A DNA stretch of 64,000 nt from Chionoecetes opilio. Its lineage: Eukaryota > Arthropoda > Malacostraca > Decapoda > Majidae. Position numbers and translations under genes: made by a program. The stretch lies in contig JACEEZ010022514.1 in the NCBI GenBank assembly GCA_016584305.1, forward strand, positions 137,371 through 201,370, read 5' to 3'. Shown one piece after another: positions 50,279-64,000 of this stretch. How positions within the stretch are numbered: position 1 is the stretch's first letter; every line of letters begins with the position of its first letter. The notes under the pieces were generated by a model, which searched no databases, was not told where the DNA came from, and was given only the letters and a program-made list of their open reading frames with translations.

Positions 50279-52035
50279 CAATCAATCAATCATTGGGGGC
50301 ATACGCTGGGGGGTGCGTTGCCTCGCCCACCAACGACGCCACTCCCGTGGGTCACCACGCGCGAGGGCCCCCTGCAGAGTCCCTTCCCCCACCAAGAACT
50401 CTCAACAAGAAGCATAAACTTGCCCCAGCCACGAGCTTGTGGGTGTCCCCTTGGCCTCCTCCACACCGGATTTTCTCTTACAGATACAACCCGGTGGGAA
50501 GGATCGGGTTTTAGGTAACGTATCACATGCCATATAGCCAAAGTTGGCACTGACGGACTATGCAGGTATCGTATTTTTCGGCTTATAAGACGCACTTTCT
50601 TCCCTAAAAATTCCTGAAAAATATTCATGCGTCTTCCAGACGAATGTTGTAGGAGGTTAGCTTAGGTAGCTATTTATTCAGGCTCTTAAATCATGTAACC
50701 TCAGTACTTATCTGTTATCTGTTTTCACGCTGTGATGTATACTGCGTACTGGCGGGAGCCATTCCGCCTCGGCAGATTGGCGCCAACAGCCATTCCGTGA
50801 ATAAGGAACTTTGTTACATTAGATAAAAATTTGTTTTACATGTGTAAATGCAGCCATCATAAATAAATATACGCATACAGGAAAATTCAAACAATATGGG
50901 GGTGAGGCACAGGAGGCAGACAAAGTAGTGAGGCACGGGAGGACGTTGAGAGGTGTTTACACTTAGGACGGGCAAAGCCAGGGTCAACGATCGGCAGCCA
51001 GGCAGGCACGCAGCTGCACACGCCGCCCGGGCGGGTTTGTTTTCACTCCCGCCGTCCGACCTGCGTGTAACATGTTCAGCCAGACAACATGACAATTTAC
51101 TTATACTATCGCATACAAACTAGAAAATATAATTGGCTGATGAGCAGTGCTGAATGAAGATAATGAATAGGGAGTGTGTTCTTGTTGAAAATGACTGTAC
51201 GTATATGGACAACATTTTTGGTGATCTTTTTTTTTTTTCATAAAAATTTTCTTTCCAAAATCAGGGTTGCGTTTCCCCAAGAACAGCGTCTTAAAGCCTT
51301 AAAAATATGGTAATACCCTCGATTCGTTCACGGTGCAACCCCGGGTTTTGGGACACTTAATCATCCCAGCGATACCCCATGATTTTTTCAAAAAAAAATT
51401 TCAACCAAAGGCATCGATTCCCCTTTTTTCTAGCGCATTTAGTGTCCAGGTCTCACAACCATAGAGAAAGGGCCCGGGGATCACAAGCGATTAAAGGGCC
51501 CCGGATCTTTTTTCCTCCTCCCACGGGTACCAATGCCAAATATTTGCTGAGCGAGTCCATAACACCGGGGCTTGCAATCCACCGTAAGACTTCTTGACGG
51601 GGCCCTTGTTTGTCTTTAGGGGACGTGCTCCCCAAGGTATGAAAATTTTTCCCAAGATCCTTTTTCCTCCTACACGCTTTGAAAGACTGTACTTTTTTCT
51701 TTTAGAAAGCCTCCAAACACCTGGCCCTTTGGTCTTAAAGGCCAGGAAAACCTTCAATTTCCCAAAGGCTTTGTCCCCTGTGCAGGGGCCTCAAGAGCCA
51801 TCACCAGGCCTCCGCACTCACCCAAAGTTTAACTGTATCACGGCAAAAAAAGATCAGTGATTTGGGGTGTTGCCGAGGGATTTTCCAAAAATAACTTTGA
51901 TCTCCCAAATTTTGCCCAATATCCAGTCCATGAAAGTTTTGAAAATTTAAATGGGGGCGGGGACGCCCCTTGCCTCACCTGTTTTCACGGGAAAAAGAAG
52001 CTGGATACACCCCCCCCACACTTCACAGCACTCTC
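50279..52035 (-). mobile_element. RTE-like LINE copy e/f, split by a TA element
   Basis: The TGAT tail (50279-50294) and C-terminal coding (50295-50568) continue after the inserted TA element at 51313 and run to about 52035 (motif B, MDWIL and CGAGVSS equivalents). The order is colinear with copy a (8459-9470). The part after 51313 is heavily homopolymer-distorted. Confidence 0.85.
50569..51310. mobile_element. TA-flanked TIR element, copy 3, inside the LINE
   Basis: 742 bp. Left tip TCGTATTTTTCGGCTTATAA and inverted right tip CCATATTTTTAAGGCTTTAA, flanked by TA at 50567-50568 and 51311-51312. The LINE reads GCAGGTAATAGGCCTCG in copy a; here it is GCAGGTA, element, TAATACCCTCG. No transposase seen. 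Confidence 0.88.
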
Positions 52036-52362
52036 ATAAATAAGTGTAGGGAAACGGGTTTGAAAAAGGGAGACCATTCTTTTAAAGAAGGGTAGGGTAG
52101 GACGGAGATTGTATCGGGGGAACCCCTGTAATTTCGTCTTACCCCGGGGCAAATTTTTTATTCCCGGGCCCTCCCGTCGTAGCCCCCGGGGGTTTAAAGC
52201 CGCCGCTCCCTTCTGCCTGAAAGGGTGTGCTATCGTTTATGTATCACACAAATACATCTGCCCCATACTAAACATAAGGAGAGGCAAGAAATTTGTTTCT
52301 CCCAAATAGAAATACTGTTTAATAAAAACACTCTTTTTTTTATATTTATTATTTTCCCATTT

Positions 52363-52490
52363 TTTATAAGAGATGAAAAAAGCTAAGTGACCTCTTACAA
52401 ACCGGGCCGGGCCCTTCCCTCAATATTTGCGGGCCCCGGGCAGTAAGCAAGGGGGCCAACAATACAAGGGCCAGGCCCATACCTATCCCC
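52363..52490 (+). repeat. inverted-pair arm, left
   Basis: TTATAAGAGATGAAAAAAGC, then CTAAGTGACCTCTTACAAAC, then GCGGGCCCC pair with the reverse complement at 57190-57345. The alignment is broken by run-length differences. Confidence 0.65.
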
Positions 52491-53826
52491 CCATGCATAT
52501 GTGGGGGCCCCCCCGGGCAGAAGGGTACAAACGCCATGGGGCCAAAAATGAAAAAATTTTTTTAATCGACCAGAGATCTCAATTCCCGCTCTACAGGATG
52601 GTAGTTAGAACCCTTTTTTCCGACTTTTTCCACAAGGCGAAAGTCCTATTTTTTAAAAAGTGATTTTTGCTTGATTATTTGGGAAAACCTTTCAGGCAGG
52701 GGGGGGCCCCGTGGCAGAAGGGTACTATTTTCCACACCGCGCTAAACCAAGCCAATGGGAGAGGGAGACGCATCCGGAGGGTCAGAGGTTGACCCCAATT
52801 TGAGAGCGTGGGACCCCCAACCACCCCCCCTTTCCTTCCCCCTCCCCTTCCCAAAAGCGGGAAAAAGAAAATGAGTGCTTTTCGGGATTTACGCTTTACT
52901 TTCGCCATGATCAGGGATTTTTTCCCCAGCAGTGAAAATTAGTCCCCAGTGAAAATCCCCCTGCTTTTGGGTTTCCGTGAGGGCTACCTACTAAGTCAAA
53001 ATCCGAGGCTGACAGCGAGAAACATCACCGAGGTCAAATGCGAAGGGACGGGCACCCGGGTCCCGAAAAGGTGGTTTGACCTTCGGGCCCCCGCCCCCCC
53101 AAAGCCACGGGCTGCCCCTTAGCCCTCAAAAAAGGAAAGGTGCGTGCCCTTTAAAGTACCCCCTAACCTCATGCCTGTCAACAAAAAAACCCTTTCTAAA
53201 AAAAACAAAAATCGACGCACCCCACATTTGGGCCCTACCCGAAGACGTCCCACCTGATGGGGAAACCCCGATGACCTGGACGAGCGGTTGGGTACGAGTA
53301 AAGGCATGGAGGGGGGGGGGAAAGGGTTTGGGGGGAAGGGAGGGGGGGCCGGGGGAAAGAAAGTGGAAGTAAAGGGAACTAGGCTGCTACCCCAATGGGT
53401 GAATAAAAGAAAAAAATAAGTCCCAATAAAAATTTTGGGAAAAATTTTTTTTTTCTACATCAAAGGGAAAGCTGAGGACCCTGGGCTTTTATTTGATATA
53501 CAAAACTTCATTCAAACTAAAAACAGTTCTTAGATAGCTTTTCCCCAAAAACTTTCCCAATTTTTAACTGCGTTTTCTGCCGGGAAATTGATTTTGTCGC
53601 TTTATTTCCCCTTTTGGCCGGGGGGCGTCAGGTTTTAAATCTTTTTTCCAAACGGTACTAAATTTTTGGCACGAGGCCCCATGGGGGAAACATCTGAAAA
53701 TGGCCCCTTTAGCAGTTTGCGGGGCCCGTGTGTACCCCACAAACCTCGTTTTCCCCGGGGCCTAATGGGGGGGGAGCACTGGCCCGGGGAAAACTGAAAA
53801 AACCCCCGGGAAAACGGGAATCGCAA

Positions 53827-53858
<32 letters not shown>

Positions 53859-53945
53859 ATATATATATATATTATTATATATATATATTATATATATATT
53901 TTATAAATATATTATAATAATAATATAAAAAAAAAAAAAAAAACC
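53827..53945. repeat. (TA)n tract ending in an A-run
   Basis: TA array with AATATT interruptions, followed by about 18 A. Confidence 0.9.
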
Positions 53946-54401
53946 CGCCCCCGGACTTTTACGTCCGCTGGCAGCAGCCCCCTTTGGGGGGAGGGAAAGC
54001 AGAAAGTGTTAAATTTAGTCTCAAGACCCTTTCCCGGGCCCCCAGAGGCAGTGGGGGTCAGGGGACTAACGGGGGTGTGCAGGTAAAAACCGGGTGAGTG
54101 TTTTTGTCCCCAAATGTAAAAAAATACGACCCCCTGACCCTGCGGGCACCTGGCGGGGAGGCAGCAAAAAAAGTGTTCAAAGTCTCAGAAATGTTTTTCC
54201 CACCGGGGAAAGTGGGAGTCGGGTTGACTGACGGAGGCTGTGCGGGTTGAACCTTGAATGTTGTGGGCCCAAATGTAAAAAATAGGGACCCCCGAGCATG
54301 CTGACACCTGGGGGAGGCGCGGACACTGCCCCAGGGGTGACAGGGACGCTGGACCCCCGGAAAAATTGGTAAAATTTCGAACGGGACCGGGCCCTTTTTC
54401 A

Positions 54402-54414
54402 AGTAAAAAAAAAA

Positions 54415-54457
<43 letters not shown>

Positions 54458-54476
54458 ATAATTTTTTTTTTTTTTA
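54402..54476. repeat. A-run and T-run
   Basis: About 50 A with two T interruptions followed by about 14 T; likely partly artefactual. Confidence 0.8.
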
Positions 54477-57189
54477 AATGTCCGAGGTAAACAAAACCCG
54501 GACCTGGGGGTTTTTTGCCCGGAAAAATCCGATATCCGGGAAATCGAGGTCGGGAAATCGAGGTTTGGGTATTTTTTGGCCCCGATGCTTTGGTGGACTT
54601 TAAAGGGAATATGGGGGCAGGTGTGTATTTTGTCCCCAAAAAAAAGGGACAAACTCAGGACCCGCTCCTTTTTTAAGAATCCCCAACCCCCGACCCAACC
54701 CGGGGGAAATATTTGGGCCAATAGTCTTTACATTTACCCAAGATTTCATAGGGCTCACAATTCTTCTGGTGTGGGGGTTAGATCACTTTTAAAGGTTTTG
54801 TAGCCCTTTGGGCACCGGTGAAGAAAAAAAAACGGTTTGCGACTGTCCCCCCATGCATTAATAACTCATCTTTTTTGCCCTTTTTCCAAAACAAGGGGAT
54901 TGCCCAGTGTTTAATGGCACAGATTTTCCGAAATGCATTGTTTGGGGGAGATTTGTACAATGTACAATATTAAGCGGGACTTTCCCCAAAATTCGCATAC
55001 CATCCAAGCCCCGAATGGGCTGGCGGAGGGCGTTAACGGGGAAGATCCTTGACGCTTTGAGACCCGTCCTAAACTAGTTTTCACGACAATTTGGGGAAAA
55101 TTTGGTTTCCCTTTCGTGACGGCTTGGGATTAATTTGTTCGTTTTAGATTTAGAGTTCACGGGCCCAAATTTTCCTCACTAAAATTTTTGGGGCCCGATA
55201 AAAGGATGCCATATGAACCCCATTTCCCAAGGGCCCAATAAAACCTGGGGTATAACCTAGTAGTTATTGGAAACAGGGATTTTTCAGTCTTTTTAATATA
55301 CAAAAAAAAGGTAAAGGGAAAGGCTAAAAAGCCCTTTTCGTGCGAGAGGGTGGCAAAAAAAAAAACATAAGCGGTGCGGGGTTTCCCATTTCATAAAAAA
55401 TAGGTGATTTCCCCTAAGGTTCAGAGGGCCCAGGGAGGGGAATTTTCCCAAATTGGTGCCAAAATTCTTTGGGGCCCCCCCCATTGGTTTTTGGTGAGAA
55501 GCATGGCCAATAAGTTTGAGGTATGGATCCACTTTTAAACTTGTCCAAATTTAATTTATAATGACAGGGTTAAAAAAGCCAAAGCCCGAAGGGGGCCCGG
55601 GCCCTTTTTTCCCGAATGTGCTTACCTACCTCCCCCGCACTTCCCCTAAACCAATCAAACCCCTAACGCAAGCACGGCTTAATCTACGGGCCCCAGCTAA
55701 CTGTTTTTTTTTCCAAAACATTTCTATGTGAAATGCAGGGTTTTAGCATGTTACTTTCATTATAGATCTTTGGAAGGATCGAGACCTTTAGGGAAAAAAA
55801 ACCCTTTATTGTTACAGGCCGACCATTTTTATAGGCTCCATTTCCTTTTTCAGGCCCCCAAAAAAGCAAAAACCTTTTCAATGCTTTTGGAAGGTGTCTC
55901 AGTTCTTATTTGAGACAGCTTGGATAAAATGTCCGAGATTGTGGGAGGGCCCCCAATCGAACCCGGGGTTTCTATTTTTTGGGGGCTAAATTAATGGTTT
56001 TTAAAAAATTAACAGTAAAAGGTTGGAAAATTTTTTGTATTGTCTCCGACAAACCTTTTTTAAATTTACTTTTTCCTTCATCAGGGCCCTTTAACTTTAA
56101 AAGAGTGCTGAACCCGTGCGGGTGTGCATTTTTTGATGCTCTCAAAGAATTTTTTTTCTTTGGGCCCAAAATTTTCTAGTTTTTTAATCCCAGGGCAATG
56201 TGGCGTTTCCAATAATGCGGCGCCTTTGCCAAACATGGTAGATGCAGCTAGTGGGAGGTAACCGTGGGGGCTTTTTTACTGAGGGAAAAATTTTCATACA
56301 CTAAACATTGGGGCAAGAAAAAATTCAATTTGCAACCCTTGTTCAGAAAAGGATGCTATTTAGCACTTTCTATCCGGGTTTTTAAATAAAGCTTTTCCAT
56401 GGGGTTATTTTAGTGCATGTCACCTTTTTTAAATAAAACAGAGATTTTTTAGACTTATCAGGTGGAACATTTTCATTTTTCTGTTAATCAGACATTTTTA
56501 ACACTGGACTTTTCTATTATCTCTAGTTAGTGGCCCGACGATCTGTCTTATGCATCGGCCCATAGGGGATCTATTTAAACCCCTTCACTATTTGCCTTTC
56601 CCTTTCCATTTAAGGGGCATTTTGTGACTTTGACATTTATAAAGGTAGTCCCCGCTGAAACATTTTAATCCCTTTTATGGGTATAAATATTTTCTTTTAT
56701 GAGCGAACTCATTGGGGCTTTTCGTTTGCCCTTACGGAAAATTCCCCAAACCAAAGGGTTTTTGGTCACCATGTAAGTGTTGTTTTTTTTTATGCTTTCC
56801 CTTTAAGTATTTTCAAGAAAAAGTCTCCATCGATTGTTTCCCTCCAAAACTCTTTTAGAGTTTAATATTCTCAAAATATCGTTTTTTAATGGTGTGTTTT
56901 GGGTGGAGTTTATTTTCATCACTAAAACCTTCTCTGGATTTAAGTCTCTGACGAGTCGCAGTTTGCCGCGGGTCTGGGGAAAACCTCTCCTGATTTCCTA
57001 AACCCCCATGTTTTTTTTCCCAGGGTTTCTATAGTAATTGTGTTGTTTTCAAGCAGCTATCACTTGGGCCCAAACAACTTTAAAGTTTGGAAAAGTTCAA
57101 TCTTCAAGGCTGACAGAAAATTTCACATTTTTGTAAAAATGGTTTGGGACCCTTTTCTTAGCCGGTGGGGGCGCCCGGTGCGTGACCGA

Positions 57190-57345
57190 GCGTGTTAGGA
57201 AAATGCCGGGTGTGATAGGTTTGGGCGTTTGGGACATTTTTATTGCCCGGCCCCAATTTCATTAAAGCTGGGGCCCGCAAGTATGTATTTAGAAGGTTTG
57301 TAGAGAGGTCACTTAGTTTTTCATCTCTTATAAATAGATGGTAAC
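57190..57345 (-). repeat. inverted-pair arm, right
   Basis: Contains GGGCCCGCAAGTATG, GGTTTGTAGAGAGGTCACTT and TTTTTCATCTCTTATAAA, inverse of 52363-52490. Confidence 0.65.
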
Positions 57346-58859
57346 TAAAAGAAAAATATTTTAATAATATTTTACAGGGAGGGGCCCGTTATAAGAGCAT
57401 TCAATTTACGATAATCGAAAGATACGAGATGTGTAAATTTGGGTTATTTTTTAATAACGAGAAGGAAAAAAACCAAGTACGGGCATTCAAACTGGGGTGA
57501 GTAAAATTACAAGGTTTAAAAAACCGCCCCCCCACTCCCAGTTTGGGGCCAAAGGGGGATTTGGTTTACCCCAAATCAGGTCACCCCTTTGAAAACCGTG
57601 ACTGAAGGGGAATTAAGAAAAAGGGCGGGCCTGAAAATTTAGTGGTAATTAGCCCGGTGTGAGGCTCCAACCTTGGGACCCCCAGTCAAGTCCAAACCCC
57701 CAGCAAGGCATGACCGGGAAAGGGGAATTAAGCATTTTGGCGCAGCCGATTTAGGGGTAATTAGCCCCGGGGTGCGGGCCCCCAAACCTTGGGGCCGCTA
57801 CCCCTACCCCTTTTGCATTTTCCGGGGGGGTCCCTCCCGTAAAAACGTTTTTTTTCTTTTTATGCATTTTTTATGTTTAATTAATGTTTCAGTTATGTTT
57901 TTTTGTGTTTTATTTTCTCTTTGAAGCCCTTTTTTTAAAAGAATAGGTTTGTTTCAGGTGGGGGAAAAATAGACGCTGGGGGGTGCTTGTTGTTTTTGCT
58001 TAGTTTTTTTTAGCTTGAAAAAAGTTTTTAAAAATTTTATTTTTATTTTTTTTTTGGATGGTCAGGAACCAAACCCATATTTTACCATTAGTTTTGCGTT
58101 TCGTTTACCCAGATTTCAGCTTTCGAGTTTTTCCCGGTGGAAAACCTTTAAATGCCGTATCTTCGGGGCCCCCCCTGTATATTTTGAGTAAATTATTTTT
58201 AAACAGTTTTTTCTATTTGGGAGAAAAAAATTCGGTTTCACTATATGTTAGTAGTGGAGCAGAGTATAGGTTTCAAGAAAAAAGAGTAGTGCACCTGGAT
58301 GAAGGGGAGGTGCGGGGGCTTACCGCCGGCGACTTCAATCGGAGTGCGGCGATAGCCTTTGCCAGGGTTTGGACGGAGGGTTTTATCAGGGGAAATCCTG
58401 TAATTTCGTCAAGTGTATTTTATATATTTTAGGGTTTACATAATTTACTACCCAATCCCTGGCGGCTCTCTTTCGTCCTCACGAAAAACCCCAGATTAAC
58501 TTTCCAGCGTATGGGAGTGATTGAAAATTATGGGTTTCGGGGGCCCTTAATCATCTCCCGGGTTTATGGTGAGTAACCAAGGGGAGTATAATTAATTTTC
58601 TCATGAAAAGGGAAAAACCAGAAAACTATGGCCCCTTTCCCTTTAAGGAGTTTGAGAAAAAGGCATCGTTTAAACTAAACTAGATAGACACAAGAGTGTA
58701 CGTACGGTGCCGTAGGTATGGTATACCCTTTGGAAACCTTCCTTTCCCTTTTCCCCCGGATAAAGGTAGGTAGCGTGACCCCTGGGCCCCCAATCACCTC
58801 TCAGTCAGCCCCCCCAGTTCTCTCCGAGGTCACAGTTCAATCAAGTTCCCTTTTCCAAG

Positions 58860-58975
58860 GCAAGAGTTGTTGCCCGGGGCCATGAAGGGGCCCGGCCACT
58901 CGGATTTTAAAACCCGGGTCCGCAGATTTGTAGCTAAGGCAAATAGCCACTACACCCCGGGGGCGACGTATGAGA
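58860..58975 (-). mobile_element. tRNA-derived SINE head, homopolymer-damaged
   Basis: On the minus strand GGGGTGTAGTGGCTATTTGC is a good tRNA A box. GCGGACCCGGGTTTTAAAAT follows at the right distance for a B box (consensus GGTTCGAATCC), with CGA replaced by TTTAA. The continuation CGAGTGGCCGGGCCCCTTCA is SINE-like body. The acceptor stem does not pair, so it is not a functional tRNA gene. Confidence 0.65.
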
Positions 58976-62894
<3,919 letters not shown>

Positions 62895-63023
62895 ATATAA
62901 GAGGCTGAAGGAATAGCTACCTAAGCAACTTTCTACAACATTAGTTTTTAAAAAGACGCATAAAGTATTTTTCGGGGTTTTTTTTTGGGGGAAAAGGCGC
63001 CCTTATAAGCCGTAAAAATACGG
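62895..63023 (-). mobile_element. TA-type TIR element end, copy 4 (fragment)
   Basis: Read from 63023 on the minus strand: CCGTATTTTTACGGCTTATA, AAAAATACTTTATGCGTCTT and AATGTTGTAG...TTAGGTAGCTAT follow the first 120 bases of the element at 50569 in order. The flanking TA and the other end are not recognised. Confidence 0.7.
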
Positions 63024-64000
63024 AAACCCAAAAAAAATAATAATTTCCATGCCTTTTTTTCCCTTTAAAAATCAAACTCATGAAAAAAAGCAGGGGAAAA
63101 AAAATTTGGGCCCCTTTCCCAGCCGCTGCACGAATTTTGCTGCTGATGTAAAGGAGGGCGACAATCTCCCCCAAAACAACTTTCCCTCCCACATGCAAAA
63201 AACCTTCCCCACACTTTTTTTGGGCCATATCGGCGGGAAATGTCTGCAAAGGGCTTCTGAACGGCACAGCTTTCTTGCCCCACCGCAAGGGTTTGCAAGA
63301 AACAGTGGCCCTTAAACGTCCCCCTCCCCCAGATCCGCACGGCCCCTGGTGCAAGGGAACGCCCCGGGAGGGTTTGAGCACCCTGTTACGGGTGTCCTCA
63401 TTTCCCCACTCCCCCCGTCAACTTTATGCAATCAGTCATCACACCAAACGTACACCAAAAACTTTGAAAGGCAAAAAAAAGGGTGATGAAATTTCCCTGG
63501 GACCGATTTATATTGTTTAAAATTTGATATGAAACAAAGAGTGTTTTAAAGTTTTTTTTAAAAGGACGTCAGCGCGCGCCCGCCAAAAGTAAATTTTGAA
63601 GCCCCAAAAATTTGGATTTTTGGTACCATACCCAACCTACGCCAATACTGTGTTTCCCCAAAGGGCTGGAACTCCCCAAATCGAGGGCCCCACTGAAACC
63701 CCATTTTGGCAAAAAAAAAAGACAAAACCCCCAAAAATTCTTCATTTTACTATATTTATTCCCTGTTTTCACTGTTTTCTGGCTTCCCGGGGACGGGGGG
63801 GTAGATGCCTTAGTGCCCGTCATAAAGGGCAGGGCTTTGTCTGTTAAATTGTCAGGGGGTGTTTGGGGGCTCGGGGAATATACAGATTTTGATTGGGGGA
63901 TTTATAAAAATTTTAAAAAAAGGTGACTGGATGCCAAAAAAATGACAAAAATATTGTTTTTATACTTGATAATGGCCCATTTTTTTTGACTACCCGTTTC
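63024..64000. other. low-fidelity sequence to window end, no gene
   Basis: Open frames exist on both strands (for example 63049-63381) but overlap each other and match no family I recognise. Confidence 0.6.

Larger units (their letters stand above)
51311..58855. other. low-fidelity zone 2, no gene assignable
   Basis: Homopolymer-rich sequence as in zone 1. Besides the LINE end, a TA array, A/T runs and an inverted pair (52363-52490 and 57190-57345) nothing is recognised. Confidence 0.7.

Noticed and set aside
53076..54721. Several 90-190 residue Pro/Gly/Phe-rich frames
   Set aside because: They follow run-length artefacts and overlap on both strands.
58860..58975. Functional tRNA gene
   Set aside because: A box is good but the B box is degenerate and acceptor and anticodon stems do not form.

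Overview
This is a window of arthropod nuclear DNA. A decapod crustacean is the best guess, from the very dense dinucleotide microsatellites and the mix of LINE, hAT and long-TIR elements; that placement is inference, since no species-diagnostic gene is present. Almost everything that can be identified is transposable-element sequence or simple repeat. The only host gene recognised is a cytosolic-type cysteinyl-tRNA synthetase (CARS1-like) on the minus strand, with five exons between 33230 and 40420. Its KMSKS loop, PHHDNELAQ zinc/active-site segment and two C-terminal-half exons are clear, but three of the five exons carry single-base frame breaks.

Layout. 0-8 kb: microsatellites, an old CR1-type LINE on the minus strand (esterase ORF1, endonuclease/RT ORF2) and a 302-bp tandem duplication. 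8.4-10.1 kb: first copy of an RTE-like LINE. 10.9-14.3 kb: a DNA element with ~355-bp terminal inverted repeats (TIRs) and a broken gene for a zinc-finger/Cys8 protein. 14.7-17.3 kb: a hAT element with a perfect 8-bp target-site duplication (TSD) and an RTE-like LINE inside it. 19.0-24.3 kb: a second long-TIR (~435 bp) element with the same type of zinc-finger gene, containing two more RTE-like LINEs, one with a 12-bp TSD. 24.3-30.3 kb: trinucleotide, CA, TA, GA and GGAA repeats plus a composite repeat that carries a perfect RFX X-box palindrome. 30.8-32.7 kb: a third gene of the long-TIR element type, split by a GA run and a 32-bp minisatellite. 33.2-40.4 kb: the CARS1-like gene; one intron holds a three-level nest (jockey-like LINE, hAT MITE with perfect 8-bp TSD, TA-flanked foldback).

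From about 41.6 kb to the end most of the sequence has a pervasive homopolymer artefact: mixed sequence is replaced by runs of one base. A cleaner island lies at about 47.2-51.2 kb. Paired copies of the same LINEs in clean and affected DNA show this directly, so open reading frames in 41.6-47.1 and 51.3-64 kb should not be read as genes. Within it I still recognise CR1 and RTE-like LINE remnants, TA-flanked TIR elements (one sitting in an RTE-like LINE with its empty site reconstructable), a tRNA-like SINE head, a satellite-like array and a 278-base poly(A) run.

The most interesting biology is the set of three loci that share one protein architecture (tandem C2HC fingers, a PIN/XPG-like nuclease segment, and a cysteine-rich tail). 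Two of them are bounded by several-hundred-base TIRs. I read them as Academ-like DNA transposons, the superfamily name being from memory and unverified.
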